A stretch of DNA of 64,000 bases from Saprospiraceae bacterium (GTDB lineage: Bacteria; Bacteroidota; Bacteroidia; Chitinophagales; Saprospiraceae): positions 77,597 through 141,596 of the forward strand of contig JAHDBJ010000010.1 of the NCBI GenBank assembly GCA_020630435.1. Reading direction: 5' to 3'. Below, in pieces: positions 53,931 to 63,975 of this stretch. The first letter of the stretch is position 1, and each line of letters begins with the position of its first letter. The position numbers and the translations under genes are program-made. The notes beneath the pieces were generated by a model. It did not search any database. It was given only the letters and a program-made list of their open reading frames with translations, and was not told where the DNA came from.

Positions 53931-54445
53931 TTTTTTCCTTCTACTCTTTTTTTCTTTTCAGAACTGATTACTTGATGGCTCTTCTCCCACTCTTTGCGTC
54001 TTTTCTGGGCGAGTTGTTCTGCTAATGTTTTGGCATCTAAGGGCTTTTTATTTAAACTCCGATGAAACGTAAGCATTATAAACTTCGTCATATCATCAGG
54101 GTGAGAAATTCCGATTTTTGTTTTTATAAAATGAGATAGACGAGACCCTTCGTAAAAACTCCAATTATACGAAATCCAACGACCAAAGCTGAAAAATAAC
54201 TTTTTCACAGCAATGTCCTCTGGTGCTGATTTGTATTTATTTTTTGACTCTTCGCTTATCAACTTATTCAACTCTACAAATGCCTCTGTTAAATCCGCAG
54301 GAATATAAACACCATTGACATATTCTTTCTTAATTCGCTGTTGGTATTGTTTTTCAAATTCGTTTGCACTACTTGGTGGATCTTGGGCAATGATTGTTCC
54401 ACTAAGAATTAAACAACATAGTATTACTTGAATAACTTTCTTCAT
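53927..54445 (-). CDS. Exported DUF6794-like protein
   Basis: A 172-residue protein with a signal peptide (ends GTIIAQD). The mature part has IPADLTEAFVELNKLI, KKLFFSFGRWISYNWSFYEGSRLSHF and GISHPDDMTKFIML, which resemble DUF6794 (hydrophilic helical, WIR-N-W and HPDDM motifs). The function is unknown. It is convergent with argE with a 4-base overlap. The C-terminus is strongly basic (KKKRVEGKN). Confidence 0.7.
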   Translation of the reverse strand: MKKVIQVILCCLILSGTIIAQDPPSSANEFEKQYQQRIKKEYVNGVYIPADLTEAFVELNKLISEESKNKYKSAPEDIAVKKLFFSFGRWISYNWSFYEGSRLSHFIKTKIGISHPDDMTKFIMLTFHRSLNKKPLDAKTLAEQLAQKRRKEWEKSHQVISSEKKKRVEGKN

Positions 54446-54583
54446 ATTCTTAATTTAAGTCTCTTTTTTCAAAAAATTCCTGATTTTTTAAGGCAAAAAA
54501 AACTAATCGCCTCTTTAACCCCAAAATTACATAGGATATTTTATATAAAAGGTTAAGAAAAATATAAGGTTAAAAATTAATTG

Positions 54584-54591
54584 TATTTTTG
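54584..54591 (+). promoter_or_regulatory. Candidate -7 box TATTTTTG
   Basis: Matches TAnnTTTG and is followed by C, 88 bases upstream of the beta-barrel gene ATG at 54680. It supports the internal ATG over a longer frame starting upstream of it. Confidence 0.4.
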
Positions 54592-54679
54592 CAGACACAA
54601 AAACTTAATCCAACCAATCCAAATTTACCAAAACATTCCCTATACTCATTTAACCCATAACAAGTATTCACTTAAGGTC

Positions 54680-55255
54680 ATGCGATACATTTACTTTATA
54701 GTTATTTTATTTACCTTCCATTTTTATGGTTTTAGCCAAGAAGACAATACTCAAAAGTTAGATTTTGGTCTAGCATTTCAAGTCCATTCTACAGGTTTAG
54801 TTCTTACCAGTAAAGTAGAATTAGGTTTTGGAACAAGTAATCGTAATGCTATTAATCTAGGTTTTGGATATAACTTAATTCGGCGTAGGAATTTAGGTTT
54901 ACATGAAGATGAACGTGGCGGTGGATGGGGTGGTTTTTTAGGATATAGGCATTATTTTTTTGAACAACGAAATAAATTCTTTCTTGGAGGAAAAATTCAT
55001 TTATGGTTACAGCATATTGATTGGAAAAGTAATTGTACTGATCCTATTACACTTTGCACAAATACAGGAACGACCAAGGTATTTGTATACCAACCAACAG
55101 GTGAAGTGGGCTGGCTTTTTGTTTTAGAGGACGGAAAATATTTTTTAGCACCTCTTGTTTCTTATGGTATTACTGTCAACTCTAATTTCAAAGGTGAAAA
55201 TGTAGGGAGTGGTGATCTATTAATGCTAGGGATAACAGCTGGTCTCCGATTCTAA
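54680..55255 (+). CDS. Small outer-membrane beta-barrel protein
   Basis: From the ATG at 54680 (191 residues): signal peptide MRYIYFIVILF...FSQE, then alternating strands FGLAFQVHSTGLVLTSKVEL, AINLGFGYNLIRR, RGGGWGGFLGYRHYF, with an aromatic C-terminus (GLRF). It resembles short porin-like barrels (about 8 strands). No catalytic residues. Two Cys residues (SNCTDPITLCTN) may form a disulfide. Function unknown. Confidence 0.75.
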   Translation: MRYIYFIVILFTFHFYGFSQEDNTQKLDFGLAFQVHSTGLVLTSKVELGFGTSNRNAINLGFGYNLIRRRNLGLHEDERGGGWGGFLGYRHYFFEQRNKFFLGGKIHLWLQHIDWKSNCTDPITLCTNTGTTKVFVYQPTGEVGWLFVLEDGKYFLAPLVSYGITVNSNFKGENVGSGDLLMLGITAGLRF

Positions 55256-55259
55256 TTTT

Positions 55260-55667
55260 TTATTGTTTTTGAAATCTCATTTGCACTTTATCTAAACGAT
55301 CAACTCCCATTTTTAAAATGAGTTCTCGTCCTTCTAATTTAACAATCTCCATTGATTTTCCTTCATTCGAACCCATATCAATAATCTTATTACCTTCTAG
55401 AAAATATTGGCTGGTCGTTGGTTTTTGATTTGGAAATCGAGTAATGATTTTCCCATTTTCAAAAAACTGTATGCTAGCTTTACCGCCAAACTTATCAGAT
55501 GTAATAGTTTTCTCTCCTTGTTTCATAGACTTTAAAATCCATTCACCAAGTAGATTATCTTTATAAGGATTAGACGTTCCTGCTCCTTTAAATATATCAC
55601 AGCTCTGCAAAAAGAGTAAAAATAACAAACTAAAACAAGCGATTCCTTTCACGTTGACCTTATTCAT
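55260..55667 (-). CDS. Lipocalin-like lipoprotein
   Basis: A 135-residue lipoprotein (lipobox LLFLQSC, Cys23). The mature domain has LLGEWILKSMKQGEKTI near its start and SIQFFENGKIITRFPN, EIVKLEGRELILKM, patterns of a small lipocalin-like beta fold (GxW motif). No enzyme signature. The ligand is not known. It lies 4 bases after the convergent barrel gene. Confidence 0.75.
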   Translation of the reverse strand: MNKVNVKGIACFSLLFLLFLQSCDIFKGAGTSNPYKDNLLGEWILKSMKQGEKTITSDKFGGKASIQFFENGKIITRFPNQKPTTSQYFLEGNKIIDMGSNEGKSMEIVKLEGRELILKMGVDRLDKVQMRFQKQ

Positions 55668-55760
55668 TTTATAAATTTGAGTACTTTTGACAATTCGTAA
55701 AACAAAAGTATAAACTTTTATCTACGTACTTTATTTTTCTAATAGTAAAATACAAATTCT

Positions 55761-56399
55761 ATGGGGCTTCGTTGGCGGATAGCACAAGCAGCAGAAATAA
55801 GATGGTGGGAACGTTATTTAAAACAAAAACCCAAATCAGAATATCTCAACTGGAAAAAAAATTACTGGACAGATTTTTTAAAAAAGATCAATATAACTCC
55901 ACTTCCCAAAGAGCGTATTCTAGATGCAGGTTGTGGCCCTGCTGGTATCTTTATGATTTTCGAAAATAAAGACGTTCATGCTCTAGATCCTTTATTAGAA
56001 GAATATCAAGAAAAGCTTAAGCATTTTGAAAAAAAAGATTATCCAAATGTTGACTTCATTAGTCTACCACTAGAGGAATTTTCTATAACAAAGCCTTATG
56101 ATAAAGTCTTTTGTTTAAATGCTATAAATCATGTTGCCGACCTAGATTTATGTTTTGATAATATCATAGCTGCAACCAAAAAAGGAGGGCAACTTATTGT
56201 TTCAATAGATGCACATAACTATGCCTTTTTCAAGCAGTTATTTCGCTTGTTGCCTGGTGATATTTTACATCCACATCAATACGATCTAAATGAATATAAA
56301 ACAATGCTGACAACACGAGGATGCCAGATAGAACGTACCACCTTGATGAAAAAAGAGTTTTTTTTCAACTATTTTACTATCGTCGCCACAAAACTATAA
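55761..56399 (+). CDS. Class I SAM-dependent methyltransferase
   Basis: A 212-residue protein. Motif I ILDAGCGPAGIFMIF (SAM binding) is followed by DVHALDPLLEEY (acidic post-I), KVFCLNAINHVADL and KKGGQLIVSIDAHN. These are the class I order. The acceptor is unknown. It overlaps nothing and ends 1 base before the convergent nfu gene; no RNA or protein substrate can be inferred. Confidence 0.87.
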   Translation: MGLRWRIAQAAEIRWWERYLKQKPKSEYLNWKKNYWTDFLKKINITPLPKERILDAGCGPAGIFMIFENKDVHALDPLLEEYQEKLKHFEKKDYPNVDFISLPLEEFSITKPYDKVFCLNAINHVADLDLCFDNIIAATKKGGQLIVSIDAHNYAFFKQLFRLLPGDILHPHQYDLNEYKTMLTTRGCQIERTTLMKKEFFFNYFTIVATKL

Positions 56400-57014
56400 C
56401 TAGCCCATTTCTGCTACAACTTCGGTCACATCAGGAATCATACGCTTCAACATTCCTTCGATACCAGCTTTCAAGGTAACTGTTGAGGAAGGACAACCAC
56501 TACATGAACCTTGTAATATGACGGTAACTTTCCCTTGATTATAGGCTTTAAAGGCAATATTACCTCCGTCCATTTCTACGGCAGGTTTTACATAAGTATC
56601 AATGAGTTCCTTAATTTTTTGAACGATCTCGGCATCATCCTCAGAGTATTCATAACTAACACCACGCTCTGCCTCTATCTTCTCCATTGCTTCTTTAAAA
56701 CCTTCCTTAAGAATTTCCCCCCCCTCTTCTATATAGTTTTTAATAAATTCTTTCAACTTCAACATGATGTCTTCCCATGCATAGTTAAATTCTTTGGTAA
56801 TAGTAACGAAATTATTACACACATATACCCCTTTCACATATGGTAGTTCAAACAGTGCTACTCCTAGTGGAGACCATTCTTTTGCTAATGTTTCATCTCT
56901 AAAGTCTGCTGTCCCTTTATACAACATTCTATTGCTCACAAATTTTAAAGATTCTGGATTTGGTGTTTGCTCGGTATAGAGCATTACAGGGTTTTTAGTT
57001 ACAGTATTTTCCAT
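56400..57014 (-). CDS. NifU-like iron-sulfur scaffold protein (Nfu)
   Basis: A 204-residue protein of two domains: an N-terminal Nfu_N region (YTEQTPNPESLKFVSNRML...ALFELPYVKGVYV) and a C-terminal NifU domain with the CxxC cluster site GSCSGCPSS followed by TVTLKAGIEGMLKR. It carries or transfers a [4Fe-4S] cluster to target proteins. Length agrees with Nfu proteins. The start ATG is supported by YTEQTPNPESLKF at the right distance from it. Confidence 0.93.
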   Translation of the reverse strand: MENTVTKNPVMLYTEQTPNPESLKFVSNRMLYKGTADFRDETLAKEWSPLGVALFELPYVKGVYVCNNFVTITKEFNYAWEDIMLKLKEFIKNYIEEGGEILKEGFKEAMEKIEAERGVSYEYSEDDAEIVQKIKELIDTYVKPAVEMDGGNIAFKAYNQGKVTVILQGSCSGCPSSTVTLKAGIEGMLKRMIPDVTEVVAEMG

Positions 57015-57366
57015 ATTTTGTACAATATAAGGTTTTCTAAAATGTACAGTTGTTTTTATATCAAGTATTACTCACATTTAATAATTGTGAATTATCATTG
57101 ATAATCACTTTATTTTATACAAAAATAACAAAAAGGAACTAATTACAGTTCAAAGGAAAACGATATATTTTATATATTCCTTTATTTAGCATTCAAATTG
57201 CCCTTGTTTTCTTGGATAAGCTAGGAAATAATTATAATTTTGCCCGCCTAAAAAGTTTAAAGCAGTAAATTCAACGTTTCCTATCTAATACAAATTTAGT
57301 ACAAAGCGCTTTGGATTTATATATTTAAAACTCAAAACAAATTTTTAAAAAAATAAACAAAACGAC
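57015..57366. other. Intergenic region between nfu and hppA
   Basis: 352 AT-rich bases without a gene. A 12-bp palindrome CAAAGCGCTTTG at 57302-57313 lies 54 bases upstream of hppA. No other structure seen. Confidence 0.5.
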
Positions 57367-59571
57367 ATGGGTCAAACTTTAATGTATGGGATTCCAGTTT
57401 TCGGTGTTCTTGCCTTACTATATACGTTTTGGAAAACTTCGTGGGTTTCCAACCAAGAAGTCGGCACCGACAAAATGGAAAGAATCGCAAAGAACATTTC
57501 AGATGGTGCGATGGCTTTCTTAAAAGCAGAGTATAAAGTATTAGCAATTTTCGTCTTAGTTGTAGCTGTTTTATTAGCAGTTACAGCAAATGCGGAGACT
57601 TCTTCTTATCTAGTTGCTTTATCTTTTGTACTTGGAGCAATTTGTTCAGCATTAGCTGGTTTTATAGGGATGAAGGTTGCTACTCAAGCTAATGTTCGTA
57701 CAACAAGTGCTGCTAGAACCAGTTTAGGAAAAGCACTAGAAGTCGCTTTTGCTGGTGGTGCGGTAATGGGGATGGGTGTTGTAGGATTAGGTGTACTTGG
57801 ATTAGGAACTTTATTTTTAGTATATAGTAGTATTTGGGGAGTAGAAACCGCTAACAGTGTCAATAAAGTTATTACTGTATTGACAGGGTTCTCTTTTGGA
57901 GCTTCATCTATTGCTTTATTCGCTAGAGTAGGCGGTGGTATTTATACAAAAGCAGCCGATGTAGGCGCTGACTTAGTAGGAAAAGTTGAAGCAGGTATTC
58001 CTGAGGATCACCCTTTAAACCCTGCTACTATTGCAGATAATGTAGGGGATAATGTAGGAGACGTTGCAGGAATGGGTGCGGATCTTTTTGAATCTTACGT
58101 AGGTTCAATCATCGGTACTATGGTTCTAGGTGCTGCTTTTATGGGTGGTGCGACAATAGCTGGTGGTGCTTGGACAGATGATTTTGGTGGTTTGTCTGCT
58201 GTACTATTACCATTAGTACTTGCTGGTGTAGGTATTATTACCTCAATCATCGGAACATTTTTCGTAAAAGTTCAAGAAGGAGGTGATCCACAGAAAGCCC
58301 TAAATAGAGGTGAATTTTTATCCGCTATCATCATGCTTATTTTAACTTACTTAATTGTAACATGGATGCTTCCAAGTTCTTGGACTTTTGGCGGTGAAGA
58401 GTATGGTCCTACAGGAGTATTTATTGCGGTAATTTGTGGTCTAGTATCTGGTCTATTAATTGGTTTAATTACAGAACACTATACTGGTACTGGAACAAAA
58501 CCTGTACAGTCTATTGTAGATCAATCTCTGACAGGCTCTGCAACAAATATCATTGCTGGTTTAGGTGTAGGGATGCAATCTACGGCTATTCCTATTTTAA
58601 TTTTGGCAGTTGCTATTATTGCTGCACATCATTTTGCTGGTTTATACGGTATTGCCATTGCTGCGGTAGGAATGCTTTCAAATACAGGTATCCAGTTGGC
58701 TGTAGATGCTTATGGTCCTATATCTGATAATGCTGGGGGTATTGCAGAGATGGCCGAATTACCAAAAGAAGTAAGACAACGTACGGACAAATTAGATGCA
58801 GTAGGAAATACAACTGCAGCAATTGGTAAAGGATTTGCTATTGGCTCTGCCGCTTTAACTGCTTTGGCTCTTTTTGCTGCATTTATGACTACAGCAGGTA
58901 TTACTTCAATCAATATTGCTGATCCTGTAGTTATGGCTGGTCTTCTTATTGGAGGAATGTTACCATTTTTATTCTCTGCTTTATCAATGAATGCTGTAGG
59001 ACGTGCTGCGATGGATATGATAACAGAAGTAAGAAGACAATTTAAAGACATACCAGAATTAAAAGCAGCACTTGCTGTTATGAAAAAGAATGAAGGAAAA
59101 GATGCTAGTGCTTGGTCTGATGCTGATAGAAAAACATTTGATGCAGCTGATGGTAAAGCCGATTATAATAAATGTGTCGATATTTCAACGAAAGCTTCAA
59201 TTAGAGAAATGGTTATTCCAGGGCTTATAGCTGTTGTAACTCCTGTTTTAATTGGATTTGGTCCCAAACTATTTGGTAGCTCTGCGGGTGCTGAAATGTT
59301 AGGAGGATTATTGGCAGGTGTAACGGTTTGTGGTGTTTTGATGGCAATTTTCCAATCTAATGCTGGTGGTGCATGGGATAATGCTAAGAAAATGTTTGAA
59401 GAGGGAGTAGAAATTAGTGGACAAATGTACTACAAAGGTTCTGATGCACATAAAGCCACAGTTGTAGGGGATACCGTTGGTGATCCATTCAAGGATACAT
59501 CAGGGCCTTCCTTAAATATCTTATTGAAATTGATGTCTGTGGTAGCACTAGTTATTGCACCATTCTTATAA
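57367..59571 (+). CDS. hppA: Membrane-bound pyrophosphatase, K+-dependent type
   Basis: A 734-residue protein of about 16 membrane segments. Active-site blocks are complete: [40 protein letters not shown] and [33 protein letters not shown] has Ala484 and Gly487 where K+-independent enzymes have Lys and Thr, so it is the K+-dependent class. Such enzymes use PPi hydrolysis to pump H+ and/or Na+. The pumped ion cannot be settled from sequence. A terminator follows. Confidence 0.95.
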   Translation: MGQTLMYGIPVFGVLALLYTFWKTSWVSNQEVGTDKMERIAKNISDGAMAFLKAEYKVLAIFVLVVAVLLAVTANAETSSYLVALSFVLGAICSALAGFIGMKVATQANVRTTSAARTSLGKALEVAFAGGAVMGMGVVGLGVLGLGTLFLVYSSIWGVETANSVNKVITVLTGFSFGASSIALFARVGGGIYTKAADVGADLVGKVEAGIPEDHPLNPATIADNVGDNVGDVAGMGADLFESYVGSIIGTMVLGAAFMGGATIAGGAWTDDFGGLSAVLLPLVLAGVGIITSIIGTFFVKVQEGGDPQKALNRGEFLSAIIMLILTYLIVTWMLPSSWTFGGEEYGPTGVFIAVICGLVSGLLIGLITEHYTGTGTKPVQSIVDQSLTGSATNIIAGLGVGMQSTAIPILILAVAIIAAHHFAGLYGIAIAAVGMLSNTGIQLAVDAYGPISDNAGGIAEMAELPKEVRQRTDKLDAVGNTTAAIGKGFAIGSAALTALALFAAFMTTAGITSINIADPVVMAGLLIGGMLPFLFSALSMNAVGRAAMDMITEVRRQFKDIPELKAALAVMKKNEGKDASAWSDADRKTFDAADGKADYNKCVDISTKASIREMVIPGLIAVVTPVLIGFGPKLFGSSAGAEMLGGLLAGVTVCGVLMAIFQSNAGGAWDNAKKMFEEGVEISGQMYYKGSDAHKATVVGDTVGDPFKDTSGPSLNILLKLMSVVALVIAPFL

Positions 59572-59582
59572 TAATGAAATAC

Positions 59583-59600
59583 AAGTAGATTTTTCTACTT
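59583..59600 (+). terminator. Hairpin after hppA
   Basis: AAGTAGA-TTTT-TCTACTT, with T's after it, 12 bases beyond the stop of hppA. Confidence 0.6.
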
Positions 59601-59620
59601 TTAAAATACATCTTTTTTTT

Positions 59621-59658
59621 CACCTCCTTTAGGCATTTTGTTCGAAGGGGGTGTTTTT
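59621..59658 (+). terminator. Second terminator after hppA
   Basis: CACCTCCTT pairs with AAGGGGGTG (one G-T) around a 15-base loop and is followed by TTTTT. Confidence 0.72.
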
Positions 59659-59691
59659 ATATGTATATTTGAATAACTTAAATTGTAAGCA

Positions 59692-60294
59692 ATGGACTCA
59701 AATAGAAAACGCTTTCGACTCAATACTTTTGTTTCTGAATCTTTACTTATCATTTTGAGTGTTCTTTTTGCTTTATTTATTAATGAATGGCGCAACACCT
59801 ATAAGTATAATCAACGAACCAAATCCATTATAAATAATGTCAAAAAAGAAATAACACACAATAAAATTTATGTAGAAAAGCTATCGAAATATCACCAATC
59901 AATTATAGATAATATCAGAGATGTTATAAAAAAAGATTCAATTGAAGCGGTTTTCTTTCCTAGTACTCGATTTAATTTATATGGGGTAGCTCCTAATGGT
60001 ATTATACAAGGCTATATAGATGAAATTGCATGGTTAGTTGCCAAACAAGAAAATATTACCAATCGAATAGAGTTTGAGCAATCTAGGGCGCTTTATAGAG
60101 CCTATGATCAGCAAGCTGCTGTTAAAAAAACAATAGAAACAATCATTGATATTTTGGTTCAAAGAGAATTGCAACGAAAAGAGTTACTACATGAAAGCAT
60201 TACCATTTTTGCCATGGAAATAAACGAACTTATTGGTCAAGAAAAAATGCTTATCATACGATATAATGAAGTCCTCGAAACACTAGAAAAATAG
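59692..60294 (+). CDS. Single-pass membrane protein of unknown function
   Basis: A 200-residue protein: one N-terminal membrane helix (FVSESLLIILSVLFALFINEW, about 13-33), then a charged helical domain with KKEITHNKIYVEKLSKYHQ and IETIIDILVQRELQRKELL, probable coiled coil. The pattern ESLLIILSVLFALFINEWR recalls the DUF6090-like family, but I am not certain. It lies downstream of the hppA terminators and converges on the rluD-type gene (3-base gap). No function is assigned. Confidence 0.7.
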   Translation: MDSNRKRFRLNTFVSESLLIILSVLFALFINEWRNTYKYNQRTKSIINNVKKEITHNKIYVEKLSKYHQSIIDNIRDVIKKDSIEAVFFPSTRFNLYGVAPNGIIQGYIDEIAWLVAKQENITNRIEFEQSRALYRAYDQQAAVKKTIETIIDILVQRELQRKELLHESITIFAMEINELIGQEKMLIIRYNEVLETLEK

Positions 60295-60297
60295 TAC

Positions 60298-61350
60298 TTA
60301 TTTCTCATGTGACTTTCGACCTGATAAATACTTTTTCCAACGTTCTAAACACTGCATCATATCATCTGGCAAATCTGTTTCAAAATACATCTTCTCCCCT
60401 GTTCTTGGATGAATAAACCCTAGTGATTTTGCATGAAGTGCTTGTCGGTTCAAGATTTTGAAATTGTTTTCTACAAACGTTTTGTATTTAGAAAAAACCG
60501 TCCCTTTAACAATCCGATCCCCATTGTATTTTGCATCATTAAATAAAGGATGACCAATATGTTTAAGGTGTACTCTTATTTGGTGTGTTCGTCCCGTTTC
60601 TAGTTGACATTCAATTAGGCTAACATAGTATAAATCTTCTAGTACTTTATAATGCGTGATGGCATGTTTCCCTTCTTCTTCTTCAGTAAATGCCATAAAG
60701 CGTGTTCGATTACTTGGATCACGCCCAATATACGTTTCTATAGTGTCTGAAGTTTCTTCAGGACTCCCCCAGACTAGTGCTTGGTATTTCCGTTCAACCG
60801 TATGATTGTAAAATTGCTTTCCCAAATGAGACATAGCCTCTTCTGTTTTGGCAATCACCAAAACTCCTGATGTATCTTTATCTATACGATGTACTAATCC
60901 AGGTCGATCTGATAAATTCCCTTCTTTTACGGGTAATTCTATTTCTTTAAAATAGTGTGCTAAAGCATTTACAAGTGTTCCTGTTTTATTGCCAAATCCA
61001 GGGTGGACAACCATTCCTGGAGGTTTGTAAACGACTAATAAATCATCATCCTCATATTTTATATCTAAAGGAATATTTTCAGCAATGACTCCACTAGTCT
61101 CTGTGGAAGGTTTAGGAAGCAAAAAACTGATAATGTCATTAGGTCGTACCTTATAATTCGACTTAATGATTTTATCATTCACTTTTACCTCTTCATTTTT
61201 AATTGCTTTTTGAATTTTATTTCTAGTAACACGCTCTAATTTGGTCATTAGAAATTTATCAATTCTAATAAAGGATTGTTTGGGGTCTACAATAATCTTA
61301 TGTAGCTCATATAGCGATTCGTCAATATCTTGTAATTCCTCAGCACTCAT
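60298..61350 (-). CDS. rluD: RluA/RluD-family pseudouridine synthase
   Basis: A 350-residue protein: S4 RNA-binding domain (about 28-85; FIRIDKFLMTKLERVTRNKIQ, EVKVNDKIIKSNYKVRP) and the catalytic domain with RPGLVHRIDKDTSG (catalytic Asp157) and GRTHQIRVHLKHIGHPL. RluD acts on 23S rRNA helix 69. The symbol rests on the S4 domain plus HRIDKDTSG motif, so RluC or another relative is possible. The start ATG gives a sensible acidic leader. Confidence 0.9.
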   Translation of the reverse strand: MSAEELQDIDESLYELHKIIVDPKQSFIRIDKFLMTKLERVTRNKIQKAIKNEEVKVNDKIIKSNYKVRPNDIISFLLPKPSTETSGVIAENIPLDIKYEDDDLLVVYKPPGMVVHPGFGNKTGTLVNALAHYFKEIELPVKEGNLSDRPGLVHRIDKDTSGVLVIAKTEEAMSHLGKQFYNHTVERKYQALVWGSPEETSDTIETYIGRDPSNRTRFMAFTEEEEGKHAITHYKVLEDLYYVSLIECQLETGRTHQIRVHLKHIGHPLFNDAKYNGDRIVKGTVFSKYKTFVENNFKILNRQALHAKSLGFIHPRTGEKMYFETDLPDDMMQCLERWKKYLSGRKSHEK

Positions 61351-61521
61351 TTTTAATATTTTTATACAAAATAAAACTAAAAAAATGAGTTGTGAAACTA
61401 TAATTCAGGCTTTATTTTAGAATATCTAAGTTAATGTTGTTTTATATCCTATTCTTTACGTCTAATGATATTATAGTAACCTACTTACTTTTTTCATAAA
61501 ATAAAACTAAATTGCGAGCTA

Positions 61522-62880
61522 GTGAAACTAGATACTTCATATAAAAATATCCTAGCCATTTCTATTCCTATCATGTTAGGTAGTGCTGTTCAGAATGTCA
61601 TAGCACTAAGTGATAGTGTATTTTTATATTATTATGATGAAGTATATAAAATTGGTGATGGTGAATTTGCATCTATTGGTTTTGTAGGTGTTTTTTATTT
61701 AGTAATTGCTGCGATAGGTTATGGATTTTCTAGAGGAGGTCAGATCATGATTGCTCGGCATATGGGAGAAGAAAAACCTGAAGAAGTTGGTAGAACCTTT
61801 TATGCTATGACCTATTTTGAATTTGCACTTGCGCTCTTGATGTTTTTATTTATGACCTTTGGTTGTTCCATTTTTTTTGCTATGTTTGTCGATTCTCAAA
61901 CAGTTTATGACCAAAGTTTAGAATATATTCATTATCGTTCGTGGGGTGTATTTTTTAGTTATGTTGGGGTATCTATTGTAGCATTATACTCTGGTATTGC
62001 TCGGACTTCCTTTATTATTATCGACACTATAATATTAGCTATTGTTAATATTATTTTGAATTATGCTTTAATTTTTGGTCGCTGGGGCTTACCTGAAATG
62101 GGTATAGGTGGAGCTGGACTAGCAAGCAGCATTGCCGAAGCTGTCGCTTTTGTTGTATTTATTGTTTATATTTTTTTTGATAAAAAAGTAAGGTCTTTCA
62201 ATTTATTTCGATTGCCCGAAATTGATTTTGAATTAATTAAAAAACAATTCAATATTGCAGCTCCAATTGTAGCACAATCTGTTGTAGGATTAGGTTCTTG
62301 GTTTTTCTTTTTTGGAATCGTTGAAAATTTAGGTCAACGAGAACTTGCAATTACTAATTTAGTACGAATGATATATCTTGTCCTTTCTATTCCGACTTGG
62401 GGATTATGTTCGGGTATCAATACTCTCGTCAGTAATTTTATAGGACAGGGAAGAAATGACCAGATATTGAATGTTACTTGGAAAACAGCTAAACTCTGTT
62501 TTTTTATGACAGCACTCATTACTATCCCAATTATTGTATTTCCTAAATATACCCTTTATCCATTATTAGGAGCAGAGGATATGTCCTTAATTGGAGAAGC
62601 TCAAACGACCTTTTATGTATTAGGAGGTATTCTAGCTATGTTTTCTATAGGTGCTGTTTATTTTAATGCTTTAGTTGGTACAGGTGCTACTTTTGAGGCC
62701 TTGAAAATCCAATTTGTCTGTGCTATTTTTTATGTTCTATATATCTATTTCATTATTAATTCTGGCATTGCAGGATTGGAATTTGCTTGGGCCTCTGAGA
62801 TCTTTTACTGGGTTGTAATGCTAGGAGTTGCGTATTGGTATCTAACTAATAATAAGTGGCAAAAGTCTACTCTCAATTAA
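61522..62880 (+). CDS. MATE-family efflux transporter
   Basis: A 452-residue protein of about 12 membrane helices. It starts at GTG because the next ATG would remove the first helix (ILAISIPIMLGSAVQNVIAL). Two pseudo-symmetric halves each have the family patterns: GYGFSRGGQIMIARHMGE, then GLCSGINTLVSNFIGQGR in the second half. It should export cationic or lipophilic compounds coupled to Na+ or H+. The substrate is unknown. A hairpin immediately follows the stop. Confidence 0.92.
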   Translation: MKLDTSYKNILAISIPIMLGSAVQNVIALSDSVFLYYYDEVYKIGDGEFASIGFVGVFYLVIAAIGYGFSRGGQIMIARHMGEEKPEEVGRTFYAMTYFEFALALLMFLFMTFGCSIFFAMFVDSQTVYDQSLEYIHYRSWGVFFSYVGVSIVALYSGIARTSFIIIDTIILAIVNIILNYALIFGRWGLPEMGIGGAGLASSIAEAVAFVVFIVYIFFDKKVRSFNLFRLPEIDFELIKKQFNIAAPIVAQSVVGLGSWFFFFGIVENLGQRELAITNLVRMIYLVLSIPTWGLCSGINTLVSNFIGQGRNDQILNVTWKTAKLCFFMTALITIPIIVFPKYTLYPLLGAEDMSLIGEAQTTFYVLGGILAMFSIGAVYFNALVGTGATFEALKIQFVCAIFYVLYIYFIINSGIAGLEFAWASEIFYWVVMLGVAYWYLTNNKWQKSTLN

Positions 62881-62908
62881 AAAAGGAGACCACAAGAGTA
62901 GTCTCCTC
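62880..62908 (+). terminator. Hairpin copy 1 (MATE gene terminator)
   Basis: AAAAAGGAGAC...GTCTCCTC: GGAGACCAC pairs with GTAGTCTCC, one mismatch, after a run of A's. Confidence 0.75.
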
Positions 62909-63503
62909 ATTTCAATACTATTATTATCTATAAATCTATCTATCCAAATTTATTATTTTGATTTAATTCTAAATCATATCAATTTTCATTTCATAAAAAG
63001 GAGGCTACTCTTTTGTGGCCTCCTCTAGATTCAATACAATTATTAATAAACTTCTCTTTTATCTAGTTTGGCTTTTTATCCTTTATTTTATAAAAACTTA
63101 ACAATAAACCGTCCTCTCCCAGCTCCCAACGGCTCTAATTCCCGTGAGAAGAACTAATTTTTAATATTGTTAGAGTTCTATTTTATTTAAAGGATTATAA
63201 ATTTGGTTGGTCTATATTCTTAACCATCATTACCAAATTCTATAAACTTAATACTCTAAATCTATGCCAATAAAAATAGCACACTGTCAAATAAACAGAA
63301 AAAAAACTAAGAAAAAATACTGTTATAATCTTATTATTTCAATTATCGCTGAATGCCGCACACTTATGCATTCAATAAAAAAATTGATTCTAGCTACATT
63401 TAAAAATGAATTTAATGTTCAAACTTTCTCATTAGGCTAACAAATGCCCTTTAAATGAATATTTTCGTCTTTTCTGCCAACTTATCACAGGTAGTAGCTT
63501 TTA
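62881..63503. other. Gene-free stretch after the MATE gene with duplicated hairpins
   Basis: 623 bases with no gene. It contains two related hairpins (62880-62908 and 62995-63025) and AT-rich spacer. The stretch from 63050 to 63500 shows only AT-rich sequence. Confidence 0.6.
62995..63025. terminator. Hairpin copy 2
   Basis: AAAAAGGAGGCTAC pairs with GTGGCCTCCTC. Its core is the inverted complement of copy 1, and the sequence after it (TTCAATAC-ATTATTA) resembles that after copy 1. Confidence 0.7.
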
Positions 63504-63818
63504 CTATATTTTTATAACTTTTTCTGAAAAGCAATTTCTCTCAACTTGTAACATTAGAATGTATATTCCTGCAGGAAGTTGATCTGTCGAAATTCGTTCT
63601 AAGTCCTTTAACTCTAGTAATTGCCTTTCTATAAGAACCTGACCATTTATGTCTAATAATTGAATATTAGCAATTTCATTATCGTTATTTGTGTAACTAA
63701 ATTTAATTTCATTCATATATTCTAAAGAACTTGAATGTTTTTTTGCCGATAGTTTTGCAAATATAGTTGTAGCTTTAAATAATAAAAATGATAAAAAAAC
63801 TAAGTAAATTTTCTTCAT
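63504..63818 (-). CDS. Mini secreted protein with a T9SS-like C-terminal domain and no cargo
   Basis: A 104-residue protein. Residues 1-21 are a signal peptide (MKKIYLVFLSFLLF...TIFA). The rest is a short sorting-domain-like stretch, IANIQLLDINGQVLIERQLL, then DLERISTDQLPAGIYILMLQVE and a basic tail SEKVIKI, the pattern of type A T9SS domains (GxV, LPAGIYxL). Normal proteins carry a large cargo between these. It may be a deletion remnant or a small functional substrate; codons look intact. Confidence 0.65.
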   Translation of the reverse strand: MKKIYLVFLSFLLFKATTIFAKLSAKKHSSSLEYMNEIKFSYTNNDNEIANIQLLDINGQVLIERQLLELKDLERISTDQLPAGIYILMLQVERNCFSEKVIKI

Positions 63819-63975
63819 GGGGGTAATTTAATTAGTTAATTAATTTAAATATTATTTTCTACTTTGAAAGTTGATGTTAAATCATATTGTATAGTTTTAT
63901 TTGTTATTTCATCACTTTGTAACCACACAGATAGAAAAAAGGCATCTTCTTTTTAAAACTCTTATAATGCCAACT

